A stretch of 64,000 bases of DNA from Chromatiales bacterium (GTDB lineage: Bacteria > Pseudomonadota > Gammaproteobacteria > Steroidobacterales > GCA-2729495), in NCBI GenBank assembly GCA_020831895.1, contig JAFIFS010000070.1, positions 24,010 through 88,009 on the forward strand, written 5' to 3'. Shown one piece after another: positions 45,512 to 54,275 of the stretch. A program made the translations under genes and the position numbers. The notes under the pieces are model-generated. The model saw only the letters and a list, made by a program, of their open reading frames with translations. It did not search any database and had not been told where the DNA came from. Position 1 is the stretch's first letter. Every line of letters begins with the position of its first letter.

Positions 45512-46813
45512 TCAGTCCAAGCAGGCGACCAGCGCCTGGATATCAGGAGAAATGGTCCGGAAGCTTGCCGGCAGATCCAGCAGCGCAGCGAGCTCGGCCG
45601 GCGGTTCCACCGTGCAGCCCAGCAGCGGCTCGACGATCTCGTCGAACTTCGCGGCATGGGCAGTAGCCACGACGATCCAGTCCTGACCGCGGCGCTCGGA
45701 CTCGGGCAGCTGGCGGTACAGGTGAAACGCAGTGGCCGTGTGCGGACACCAGGGCAGCTGATGGCGGGCATACTCGTCCGCGATGGTGCTGCGGATGCCG
45801 GAGTCGTCGACGGCTGCCGCACCGACCTCATCGCGCAGCTGGCTGGTCTCCGGGTACAGCTTGCGCAGGCGCTCCATGTTACTCGGGTCGCCTACGTCCA
45901 TGGCAGAAGCCAGCGTCGGGACGCTGGTCCTTGGCAGCCAGCTGCCCGTGGCCAGGAAATCAGGGATCGTCGTATTGGCATTCGTGGCCAGCAGGATGCG
46001 GCCTATGGGGAGGCCCATACGGCGTGCCCAGACGCAGGCAAAGCCATTGCCGAGGTTGCCCGTGGGGATGATGAAGCTGGGCTTGCGCCCGGTCCGCCGG
46101 AAGTGCTCCAGGCTGGCGCGTGCATAGTAGGCAGCCTGCGGCAACAGGCGCCCGACATTGATGCTGTTGGCCGAGCAGAGCTGGTGAATGCCGGTGATCT
46201 CGGGGTCGGCGAAGCAGGCCTTGACCAGGCGCTGGCAGTCATCGAACTCCCCGCGGACGGCCAGCGAGAGAATATTGTCGCCCCAGCAGGTCAGCTGGTG
46301 CTGCTGACGGGCAGAGACCCGACCCTCGGGAAACAGCACGACGACCCGGATGCCAGGCTGGCGGTGAAATGCTGCCGCGACAGCACCGCCCGTGTCCCCC
46401 GAAGTGGCAACCAGGATGGTGACCGGTGGGCGCATCAACTGGCCACATGCAAGGATCCGGCGCATGCAGGCCGCGAGGAAACGCGCACCGACATCCTTGA
46501 AGGCCGCCGTCGGCCCATGGAAGAGCTCGAGCACCCCCAGGGCGGGATCGGTTTCAAGACAGCGCACGGGCACCGGGAAATCCAGCGCCTCCCGGCAGAT
46601 GGCGTCGAGCTCGACAGCGAGGCTGGAACCCGTGAAAAACGGCGCGAGCAGGTGGGCAGCTACAGCGGAAAAATCCGCGGCGTCCGGAAAGGACCCGGGA
46701 GAACGGGCCGGCAGAGTTTCGGGCACGAACAGGCCCCCATCCGGTGCCGTGCCGGCCATGATGGCCCGCTCCAGGCTGACCGCTTCTCCACCACGTGTAG
46801 ACAGGTAGCGCAT
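45512..46813 (-). CDS. thrC: threonine synthase
   Basis: 433-residue PLP enzyme making threonine from O-phosphohomoserine; the longer (E. coli-type) class. It opens with MRYLSTRGGEAVSLERAIMAG. PLP Lys is in PTAAFKDVGARFL; phosphate loop ATSGDTGGAVAAAF; SANSINVGRLLPQAAYY; and PTGNLGNGFACVWA. It follows thrA after 3 bases. The intermediate enzyme homoserine kinase (thrB) is not in the operon. Confidence 0.95.
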   Translation of the reverse strand: MRYLSTRGGEAVSLERAIMAGTAPDGGLFVPETLPARSPGSFPDAADFSAVAAHLLAPFFTGSSLAVELDAICREALDFPVPVRCLETDPALGVLELFHGPTAAFKDVGARFLAACMRRILACGQLMRPPVTILVATSGDTGGAVAAAFHRQPGIRVVVLFPEGRVSARQQHQLTCWGDNILSLAVRGEFDDCQRLVKACFADPEITGIHQLCSANSINVGRLLPQAAYYARASLEHFRRTGRKPSFIIPTGNLGNGFACVWARRMGLPIGRILLATNANTTIPDFLATGSWLPRTSVPTLASAMDVGDPSNMERLRKLYPETSQLRDEVGAAAVDDSGIRSTIADEYARHQLPWCPHTATAFHLYRQLPESERRGQDWIVVATAHAAKFDEIVEPLLGCTVEPPAELAALLDLPASFRTISPDIQALVACLD

Positions 46814-46816
46814 GGG

Positions 46817-49312
46817 TCAGATCGGCGCGCCGAGATAGGCCGACAGACGCAGCAGGTCGGCAAATACCCCGGCAGCGGTCACGGCAGGCCCGGCTCCGGG
46901 ACCCTGTATCACCAGCGGGTTCTCGCTGTAGCGCGCCGACTCGAAGCGGACGATATTGTCGGTCAGGTTGATGCCGGCGAACGGATGATCGAGCGGCAGA
47001 GACTCCAGCCGGACGGTCGCAGTGCCGTCGGCACACAGTCGCCCCACGTATCGGAGCACCTGGCCTGCATCCCGGGCCTGCCGCCATCGGGTCAGCATGG
47101 CCTCGTCATGGGCAGGCAGTGCCGCAAGAAAATCCTCAGCGCTGCCGCCCTCCAGACCCGTGGGAATCAGGCTTTCGATCAGGAGATCCGACACCTCGAG
47201 GCGCAGCCCCATCTCCCGCCCCAGTATGATCAGCTTGCGTGCGACGTCCATGCCCGAAAGGTCATCCCGGGGGTCGGGCTCAGTGTAGCCGGCATCCCTG
47301 GCCTCGCGAACGATCGCAGAGAACGGCTTGCTGCCGTCGAACATGTTGAACAGGTAGGCCAGGGTACCCGAGAAGATACCTTCGATGCTGCGGATCTCGT
47401 CCCCGGTCTCCTTGAGGTCGCGCAAGGTGCCGATGACCGGCAGTGCCGCACCTACCGTGGTCTCGTACAGGAAGCGGGCATTGTGCCTGCGGCGCGCAGC
47501 CTGCAGCCGATCGTAGCCATCGAGCGCCCCGCTGTGTGCCTTCTTGTTCGGCGTGACAATGTGGATTCCCGACTCCAGCCATTGCGGATAAAGGCTCGCC
47601 ACGTCGTCACTGGCGGTACAGTCGATGATGACTGCATGGGGCATATGGTCGGCGTTGACATGGCCAGCGAAGGTATCCCAGTCCAGCGTGGTCCGTGCGG
47701 CAGCGACAGCACCGCGCCAGTCCTCCAGCGCGACCTCACGCTCGGCAAGCAGCATGGTTGAGGAATTCGCAATCGCCCGAACACGCAGGTCGAGGTTGAA
47801 CTGCTGGCGCAGCCTTGCGAGCTGAGCCGACATCTGGTCCAGCAATACGCCGCCGACATGGCCGGGCCCTATCACGCCGATAGAGACTGTCTCGGCGGAG
47901 AGGTAGAAGCCTGCATGGACTGCCCGAAGTGCCCGTGTCGCATCGCTGCCGGCGATGACGGCCGAGATATTCCGCTCGGAGGACCCCTGGGCAATGGCCT
48001 TGACATTGATGCCGGCGCTGCCGAGCGTCGCGAAGAACTTGCCGGCAACCCCGGGCGCCCCGGCCATGCCGTCACCCACCACGGCAATGATGCTGCAGTC
48101 GTCCTGCACGCTGACCGAGTGGATCTGCCCCTGGCCCAGCTCCATTGCGAAGGCGCGGCGGACCACCTGCTCCGCGGCGATCGCCATCGGCCCGGGGACC
48201 GCGAAGCAGATCGAGTGCTCGGAGCTGGCCTGGGAGATCAGTATCACCGAGATACCGGCTTCACGCAGCGCGCCGAAAAGCCGGTCGGCAGTGCCGGGCA
48301 CGCCTATCATGCCGGCACCCTCGAGATTGAGCAGCGCCAGCTTCTCGATCGAGGTGGTTCCCTTGATGGGCTGGCTGGCATCGCCTTCAGGCCCGATCAG
48401 CGACCCTGGCGCCGCGGGGTTGAAGGTATTGCGTATCCAGATCGGTATCTGGCGCTGCACGGCAGGCGACATGGTCTGGGGGTGTATCACCTTCGCTCCA
48501 AAGTAGGCCAGCTCCATCGCCTCGTTGTATGAGAGCTGCCGGATGATCGAAGCTTCGGGCACGCGGTTCGGGTCAGCACTCATCACGCCATCGACATCGG
48601 TCCAGATCGATATGCGCTCCGCATCCAGCAGCGCCCCGACGATCGAGGCGGAAAAGTCACTGCCATTGCGCCCGAGGGTCACGCAAAGGCCGGCAGCATC
48701 CGCCGCGATAAAGCCGGTGATGACGACGATGGAGGGTGATGGACGGCGCGCCAGCTCATGGCTGGCGCGCTGGCGTGACTCGTCCCACTGGACGACAGGA
48801 CCCATCTCGCCCCGCTCCACCACGATCACACGCCGCGCATCCAGCCAGTCCACCGCAAGGTCACTCGCGAGACTGCGAGCCCGTTCACCGAGGTGGGCGG
48901 CGAGCAGTCGCGCGGACCAGATCTCGCCATGGCCAGCTATCAGGTCACGGGTACGCTCTCCGGCCGCACGCACCAGGGACACGGCATGGAGTACGTCTGC
49001 AACGTCGCTGAGCTCCTTGTCGAAGGCGGAGACGACCTCCTCCACGAGGCTTCTCTGCTTCAGCAGCGAGCGCGCGGTGCTCCTGTAGCGTCCCGCGATG
49101 GCTTCCAGCCGGGCGCCAAGGTCGGCGGCACCCTGCTCGGCGGCCCCGACCAGGCCAAGCAGCCCGTCCGTCGTTCGTGCCATGGCAGAGACCACGACCG
49201 CCTGACGCCCCGTCGGCTCGCTCAGCAGGATATCCGCCACACGGCGGAAGCAGTCCGCATCCGCAAGGCTGCTGCCGCCAAACTTGTGAACCTGCCAGCG
49301 TTCATCACTCAT
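46817..49312 (-). CDS. thrA: bifunctional aspartate kinase / homoserine dehydrogenase
   Basis: 831 residues. Aspartokinase part (about 1-290) with VHKFGGSSLADADCF and GRNGSDFSASIVGALLDAERISIWTDVDGVMSADP; ACT regulatory region (about 310-455) with LLNLEGAGMIGVPGTADRLF and SIIAVVGDGMAGAPGVAGKFF; homoserine dehydrogenase part (about 460-831) with VIGPGHVGGVLLDQM and GYTEPDPRDDLSGMDVARK. Probably threonine-inhibited through the ACT domains. Start ATG 49312. Operon continues to thrC and perhaps the NERD gene. Confidence 0.96.
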   Translation of the reverse strand: MSDERWQVHKFGGSSLADADCFRRVADILLSEPTGRQAVVVSAMARTTDGLLGLVGAAEQGAADLGARLEAIAGRYRSTARSLLKQRSLVEEVVSAFDKELSDVADVLHAVSLVRAAGERTRDLIAGHGEIWSARLLAAHLGERARSLASDLAVDWLDARRVIVVERGEMGPVVQWDESRQRASHELARRPSPSIVVITGFIAADAAGLCVTLGRNGSDFSASIVGALLDAERISIWTDVDGVMSADPNRVPEASIIRQLSYNEAMELAYFGAKVIHPQTMSPAVQRQIPIWIRNTFNPAAPGSLIGPEGDASQPIKGTTSIEKLALLNLEGAGMIGVPGTADRLFGALREAGISVILISQASSEHSICFAVPGPMAIAAEQVVRRAFAMELGQGQIHSVSVQDDCSIIAVVGDGMAGAPGVAGKFFATLGSAGINVKAIAQGSSERNISAVIAGSDATRALRAVHAGFYLSAETVSIGVIGPGHVGGVLLDQMSAQLARLRQQFNLDLRVRAIANSSTMLLAEREVALEDWRGAVAAARTTLDWDTFAGHVNADHMPHAVIIDCTASDDVASLYPQWLESGIHIVTPNKKAHSGALDGYDRLQAARRRHNARFLYETTVGAALPVIGTLRDLKETGDEIRSIEGIFSGTLAYLFNMFDGSKPFSAIVREARDAGYTEPDPRDDLSGMDVARKLIILGREMGLRLEVSDLLIESLIPTGLEGGSAEDFLAALPAHDEAMLTRWRQARDAGQVLRYVGRLCADGTATVRLESLPLDHPFAGINLTDNIVRFESARYSENPLVIQGPGAGPAVTAAGVFADLLRLSAYLGAPI

Positions 49313-49470
49313 CGTTCCAGGAGTCCCGTCAGCGCGGGCCCGTCCGGCCCAGGGAAAAACCGTCTAATGATACCTGTTCCGGGCCAGACCCTGCAGCCGC
49401 CATCGGGACTGCGGGACCCGTCAGGCGCCCGCGCCTTGCGCAAGCGGCCCGCGGCGGCAAGAATGACGGC

Positions 49471-50322
49471 ATGCTGATGTCCCGCAAGGAGTTCCTCGCC
49501 TGGCCGCGCAAGGCCGTGACGCTGCTCGGCATGTCCGGCGTGGGCAAGACCACGCTGGCCAACCGCCTGCCTGCAACCAGCTGGTTCCACTACTCCGGCG
49601 ACTACCGGATAGGAACCAAGTACCTCGAGGAACCCATTCTCGACAACATCAAGCGCCAGGCCATGCAGGTGAGCTTCCTGCGGGACCTGCTGCGCAGTGA
49701 CTCGATCTACATCGCAAGCAACATCACCGTACACAACCTGGAGCCGATCGCGACGTTCCTCGGAAAGCTCGGTGACCCGGGGCGCGGCGGACTCCCGCTG
49801 GCGGAGTTCAAGCGCCGCCAGCACCTGCACATGCTGGCCGAGTCCGCGGCAATGCGTGACGTGGCGGACTTCATCGACAAGGCGCACGAGATCTATGGCT
49901 ACGACCACTTCCTGAACGATGCCGGCGGCAGCGTATGCGAACTGGACGATACGCGGGTGCTCGACGTGCTCGCGGGCCATACGCTGATCCTCTACATCGA
50001 GGCACCTGCCGATATGGAGGCAGAGCTCGTCGACCGGGCAAGGCGCCACCCCAAGCCGCTGTATTATCGCGATGACTTCCTCGACCGGCATCTGCCCGAT
50101 TTCCTCAGGGAACATGACATCGGGAAGGTTGAGGACATCGATCCGGACGCCTTTGTCCGGTGGATCTTCCCTCACCTGCTGGCGCACCGGCGTCCGCGCT
50201 ATGAGCGCATCGCCCGTGCGCTCGGCTATATGGTCAGCGCGACTGACCTTCCCGGACTGCGCGACGAGCAGGACTTCCTGGAACTGGTCGGGGATGCCAT
50301 CGACCAACGTCACGGCAGCTGA
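49471..50322 (+). CDS. P-loop ATPase/kinase-like protein of unknown function
   Basis: 283 residues from ATG 49471 (a second ATG lies at 49477). Walker A is LLGMSGVGKTTLANRLP (about 19-30), then HYSGDYRIGTKYLEEPILDNIK, NITVHNLEPIATFLGKLGDP and a long helical region with KRRQHLHMLAESAAMRDVADF. LILYIEAPADMEAELVDRARRHPKPLYYR may be the lid. It resembles small-molecule or nucleotide kinases in fold, yet matches no family I can name. It diverges from thrA and stands ahead of the CoA-transferase gene by 150 bases. Confidence 0.65.
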   Translation: MLMSRKEFLAWPRKAVTLLGMSGVGKTTLANRLPATSWFHYSGDYRIGTKYLEEPILDNIKRQAMQVSFLRDLLRSDSIYIASNITVHNLEPIATFLGKLGDPGRGGLPLAEFKRRQHLHMLAESAAMRDVADFIDKAHEIYGYDHFLNDAGGSVCELDDTRVLDVLAGHTLILYIEAPADMEAELVDRARRHPKPLYYRDDFLDRHLPDFLREHDIGKVEDIDPDAFVRWIFPHLLAHRRPRYERIARALGYMVSATDLPGLRDEQDFLELVGDAIDQRHGS

Positions 50323-50472
50323 GGAGATACCCGGTCGGCGGGCGACACAGTTCCTGTCGCCAGATGGAACGATCCGGTAGACTTCATTTCCGCACGGGGG
50401 GCCACGCAGGTGCCGCCCCTGGGCAGCCCCGCTGCCGGCCCGAAAACCTGCCGTGGCCCACGGAACTTTGAG

Positions 50473-51681
50473 ATGAACAGCGAAAAGAGGCCCCGCCCGC
50501 TGGATGGCGTCCGCGTGCTGGAGGTCGGACAGCTGCTCGCCGGCCCGTTCGCAGGCAGTGTCCTGGCCTACTTCGGTGCCGAGGTGATCAAGGTCGAGCC
50601 CCCGGGAACCGGAGACCCCATACGCAAGTGGCGCATCATGAAGAACGGCAATGCGCTCTGGTGGTCCAGCCTTGCCCGGAACAAGAAGTGCATCACGGCC
50701 AACCTGCGCACCGAGGAAGGGCGGGCGCTGGTCCGTCAGCTGGCGGAGAAGTCCGACATCATCATCGAGAACTTCAAGCCCGGCACCATGGAGAAGTGGG
50801 GCCTGGGCCCGGAGGACATGCACAGGAAGAACCCCGGGCTCATCTACGGGCGCATCTCAGGGTACGGGCAGTCCGGTCCCTACGCCTCCCGCCCGGGCTT
50901 TGCCTCGGTCTGCGAGGGCGTCGGTGGCTTCCGCTATGTGAACGGTTTCCCGGGCCAGCCTCCGGTGCGGCCGAACCTCAGCATCGGGGACACGCTGGCC
51001 GGACTGCACACCGCGCTGGGGGTGCTGCTCGCCTGGATCCAGCGGTCGCGTGATCCCGAAAACCGCGGCCAGGTGGTGGATACTGCAATCTACGAGGCCG
51101 TATTCAACCTGCTCGAGGGGGTGATACCGGAGTATTCAGGTGCCGGGGTGGTGCGCGAGCCCTCCGGCTCCACGCTCACCGGGATAGTCCCGACAAACAC
51201 CTACCGCTGCAGCGATGGCAAGTACGTGATCATAGGCGGAAACGGGGACTCGATCTTCAAGCGGCTGATGCAGAAGATGGGCCGCGCCGACCTCGCCGAC
51301 GACCCGCGCATGGCCGACAATGCAGGCCGCGTGAAGCACGAGCAGGAACTGGACGAGGCCATCCTCGCCTGGACGAACTCGCGAAGCTCTCACGAGGTAC
51401 TTGCGGCCCTCGAGCAAGCCAACGTGCCCGGTGGACCGATCTACAGCGTGGTCGACATGGTCAAGGATCCCCACTTCCAGGCGCGCGGACTGTTCGAGCA
51501 GGTCGAGGTGGATGGCGAGCCGCTGTCGATACCGGCGATGATCCCGTTCCTCAGCGACACGCCGGGACGTACCGACTGGCCCGGCCCTGCCATTGGCGCA
51601 CACAACGAGGAAATCTATCGCGGCGTGCTTGGCCTGGGCGCCGAAGACTATCGCCGGCTGCGCCAGGAGGGCGTGATCTGA
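50473..51681 (+). CDS. class III (CaiB/BaiF) CoA-transferase
   Basis: 402 residues. Moves CoA between carboxylic acids through an aspartyl-CoA anhydride. LDGVRVLEVGQLLAGPFAGSVLAYFGAEVIKVE is split as the usual N-terminal motif; the catalytic Asp is in NLSIGDTLAGL (about 175). NRGQVVDTAIYEAVF and GIVPTNTYRCSDGKYV are typical. The substrate is not predictable. Its stop is fused with the start of the UbiD gene (CTGA), so the acid activated or released here is probably the one (de)carboxylated by UbiD, which is inference. Confidence 0.93.
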   Translation: MNSEKRPRPLDGVRVLEVGQLLAGPFAGSVLAYFGAEVIKVEPPGTGDPIRKWRIMKNGNALWWSSLARNKKCITANLRTEEGRALVRQLAEKSDIIIENFKPGTMEKWGLGPEDMHRKNPGLIYGRISGYGQSGPYASRPGFASVCEGVGGFRYVNGFPGQPPVRPNLSIGDTLAGLHTALGVLLAWIQRSRDPENRGQVVDTAIYEAVFNLLEGVIPEYSGAGVVREPSGSTLTGIVPTNTYRCSDGKYVIIGGNGDSIFKRLMQKMGRADLADDPRMADNAGRVKHEQELDEAILAWTNSRSSHEVLAALEQANVPGGPIYSVVDMVKDPHFQARGLFEQVEVDGEPLSIPAMIPFLSDTPGRTDWPGPAIGAHNEEIYRGVLGLGAEDYRRLRQEGVI

Positions 51682-53162
51682 ACGAGACAACGGGGCCTTT
51701 TCGCTCCCTGCGCGAGTACATCGCGGCGCTGGACGCGAATGGACGGCTGCTGCGGCTGCCTGGCATGGACCAGGATCGCTTTGAGGCAACAGGGTTCGCC
51801 TACCGGATGATCGCGGAGCTGGGCTGGCATGGAGCCCCCGCCTTCCTGATTCCACGGATCACGAGTCACGGCAGACAATACGACATCCCGGTGCTCGGCA
51901 ATATCTTTCCGGGCTGGCTGGCCGATGCGCTGGTCTTCGGCGTGACCGATCTCTCGGGGGACGGTCCCGCGCTGTACCGGCGCACACGTGAACAGCTGCG
52001 CAGCAAACTGGATGCCGCCCAGCGCTGGCCACGCCTGGCCCCGGTCATGGTCGACCGTTCACAGGCACCGGTGCAGGAACTGGTGTTCGAAGGCGAAGCT
52101 GCCGATCTCGACCGCTACCCCTGGCTCCAGACGAACCCGGCCGACGCCGGCCGGTACATCACCGCCGGCACGGTATTCATGGAGGATCCGGAGCTCGGAC
52201 GCAACGTGGCCACCTACCGCTGCCAGGTCAAGGGACCGCAACGCCTGGGCGTTAACTGTGAGACCGGCCAGCACGGATGGAGCTTCATACAGCGCGCCAG
52301 GAAGCGTGGCCAGAAGTCCATCCCGGCGGCAATCGCGATTGGCGCCGACCCGATCACCTTCTGCGTCGGGACCTCCAAGATGGCCGGACTTGGGGAGGAC
52401 GAGCTCGAGATCGCGGGCGGGCTGCGCGGCACCCCGGTTGAACTGGTGGCGGCAACGAGCAGCGGCATCGGCGTGCCCGCGCATGCAGAGATCGTGATTG
52501 AGGGAGAAATACCCACGGACCAGGGCGAGCCCGAGGGGCCCTATGGCGAGGTCTATGGCTACCTGGGAAAGCAGAAGCCGTGGAACTTCTTCATGGACGT
52601 CAAGGCGATCACGCAGCGCGCCGACCCGATGATCGTGAACGCTTTCGCAGGCATAACCAAGCTCACGCTCAGCATGCCCCAGGCCGTTACGAACTTCGTC
52701 CAGTACAAGAGGGTGATTCCCTCACTTGTCGACCTCTATCGCCCCACAGAGACCATCGGCGTGCTGTTTGCCAGCATCGAGAAGCGTTTTCCAGGTGACG
52801 GCATGGTGGCCGGACAACACCTGGCTGCCGGAGACATGTTCGCCAAGCTGATCGTCGTAGTCGACAGTGACATCGACATCCACGACCAGACCCAGCTGTT
52901 CCAGGCCCTGGGGACCCGCTGGCAGCCAAATCCAGCGTCGCTGCTCATTCCGCAGACAAGGGGGTTTCCTCTGGACCCCAGCGCTCCGACACGCTGGGTC
53001 ACCAGCAAGATGGTCATCGACGCGACGCGCCAGCTCCCGGCGGAAGGCGGCCCTGAACGCTGGCCGGAGGTATCACGCAGGCTGCTTGAGCAGAAGTCCC
53101 CCGGTACAGCTGCGCTGGTCGACGAGCGCTGGACTGAGTACTGGGCAGGCTTCAGGCGCTGA
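51678..53162 (+). CDS. UbiD family decarboxylase, CTG start
   Basis: About 494 residues if begun at CTG 51678, which overlaps the CoA-transferase stop (CTGA) and has AGGAGG (51665-51670) 7 bases before it. The first ATG (51765) would remove the conserved N-terminal helix FRSLREYIAALDANGRLLRL. UbiD enzymes use prenylated FMN to add or remove CO2 from aromatic or unsaturated acids. Seen: ATYRCQVKGPQRLG (Arg of the catalytic set), EPEGPYGEVYGYLG (the two Glu, E-x4-E), and C-terminal DSDIDIHDQTQLFQALGTR for metal/cofactor. Ends 11 bases inside the convergent riboflavin kinase-HAD gene. Confidence 0.9.
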   Translation: MNETTGPFRSLREYIAALDANGRLLRLPGMDQDRFEATGFAYRMIAELGWHGAPAFLIPRITSHGRQYDIPVLGNIFPGWLADALVFGVTDLSGDGPALYRRTREQLRSKLDAAQRWPRLAPVMVDRSQAPVQELVFEGEAADLDRYPWLQTNPADAGRYITAGTVFMEDPELGRNVATYRCQVKGPQRLGVNCETGQHGWSFIQRARKRGQKSIPAAIAIGADPITFCVGTSKMAGLGEDELEIAGGLRGTPVELVAATSSGIGVPAHAEIVIEGEIPTDQGEPEGPYGEVYGYLGKQKPWNFFMDVKAITQRADPMIVNAFAGITKLTLSMPQAVTNFVQYKRVIPSLVDLYRPTETIGVLFASIEKRFPGDGMVAGQHLAAGDMFAKLIVVVDSDIDIHDQTQLFQALGTRWQPNPASLLIPQTRGFPLDPSAPTRWVTSKMVIDATRQLPAEGGPERWPEVSRRLLEQKSPGTAALVDERWTEYWAGFRR

Positions 53163-54189
53163 GCCGGCACAAACCTGGCAGCCGCGCCGCACCCGGCAGG
53201 AGCCGGTCCGCTCCGGCGCCGGTGAGCAGCCGCCCGTCACCTGCCCCCTGGAGTACCCCGAACGCGCGCATGCCGGCGGCACGCGCCGCGAGCATGTCCA
53301 CCGGCGTATCCCCGACGTAGGCGACGTCGCCGGCGCAGAGCTGCAGGCGCTCCAGCGCCAGCAGCAGGCCCTCGGGATGCGGCTTGCGTTGCCCGACATC
53401 AGCCGCCGTCACGATGGTCTCGAAGAGCCCCAGGAGCCCGGCGCGCTCCAACACCGGCAGAGTCTCTCCATGCGAGGCCGTGACCAGAGCCAGCCGGATG
53501 CCGGCCTGGCGAAGCTCCCGAAGTGCCGCCGCAACCCCGTCGAACACCTGCACGTGGCGGTCGCGGACTTCAGGCCAGTGCCGCATGGCCTCGGCGCGCA
53601 GCGCCTGGACCCGCGAGCTTTCACCGTGTCCCCCCAGCAGCAAGGCCCAGAAATCGGTGTTCTCGTTCAGCGACCGGCGAACCATCGCCGGGTCGACGGA
53701 AAGCCCCAGAGGTGCTGCAGCGCGAGCCGCCGCCTCCCCATAGGCTCCGACTGAATCGAGCAGCGTGCCATCGACATCGAGCAGCAGTCCGCGCACGGTC
53801 TCGGTCGCGGGACTCAGGCTGACCCGGATCCTGTCGCCCTCAACCACTGCAAGCTGCTCGCGCAGCGGCACCGCCGCGATGATCTCCGCCACACGGCCGT
53901 CGTAGCCGGGCACCTGCGGTCGTAGCAGCACGCCTGTGGCATCGATACCCTGCGCGGTGCCGATCCGGACCACCCAGCAGAGCGCCGCACAGGCGTCCCG
54001 GCCCGGGGGTCGAAGCTGCCGGGCTTCCCCGGCTGGCAGCCGCGGTTCCTCGCCCAGCCTCAGGTTCAGCGTGCCTGGCCAGGGGTCGATGCCAAAGCTG
54101 TCGAGCAGAGCCTGCGTGACCCAGGGCAGCCGCGTAAAGACGCCCGCCCTGCCTTGTCCCCGGGAGACCCTGCCCTCGAAGCTGTCCAT
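53152..54189 (-). CDS. CTP-type riboflavin kinase domain (DUF120/RibK) fused to a HAD phosphatase
   Basis: 345 residues. Residues 1-125 follow the archaeal CTP-dependent riboflavin kinase closely: EGRVSRGQGRAGVF (glycine loop), FGIDPWPGTLNLRLG (GTLN 39-42, Thr and Asn bind Mg in the archaeal enzyme), and GRVAEIIAAVPLREQL then VEGDRIRVSL. Residues 133-335 are a phosphoglycolate-phosphatase-like HAD: DVDGTLLDS (138-146), VTASHGETLPV, GQRKPHPEGLL (Lys) and YVGDTPVDMLAAR. Both sets of motifs look intact. It is tail to tail with the first UbiD gene, whose cofactor derives from FMN, and diverges from the epimerase-like gene. Confidence 0.82.
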   Translation of the reverse strand: MDSFEGRVSRGQGRAGVFTRLPWVTQALLDSFGIDPWPGTLNLRLGEEPRLPAGEARQLRPPGRDACAALCWVVRIGTAQGIDATGVLLRPQVPGYDGRVAEIIAAVPLREQLAVVEGDRIRVSLSPATETVRGLLLDVDGTLLDSVGAYGEAAARAAAPLGLSVDPAMVRRSLNENTDFWALLLGGHGESSRVQALRAEAMRHWPEVRDRHVQVFDGVAAALRELRQAGIRLALVTASHGETLPVLERAGLLGLFETIVTAADVGQRKPHPEGLLLALERLQLCAGDVAYVGDTPVDMLAARAAGMRAFGVLQGAGDGRLLTGAGADRLLPGAARLPGLCRLSA

Positions 54190-54275
54190 GACCAGGATGA
54201 TAGGACACAGACATCAGGCCGTGGGCGCCACGGCCCCTGATACAATCCATGGGCGGCTGAACTGGGTTGACAGGC

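Noticed and set aside
45656..47761. 701-codon plus-strand frame across thrC and thrA
   Set aside because: Runs over two real genes on the other strand; His/Gln/Arg-rich, no family resemblance.
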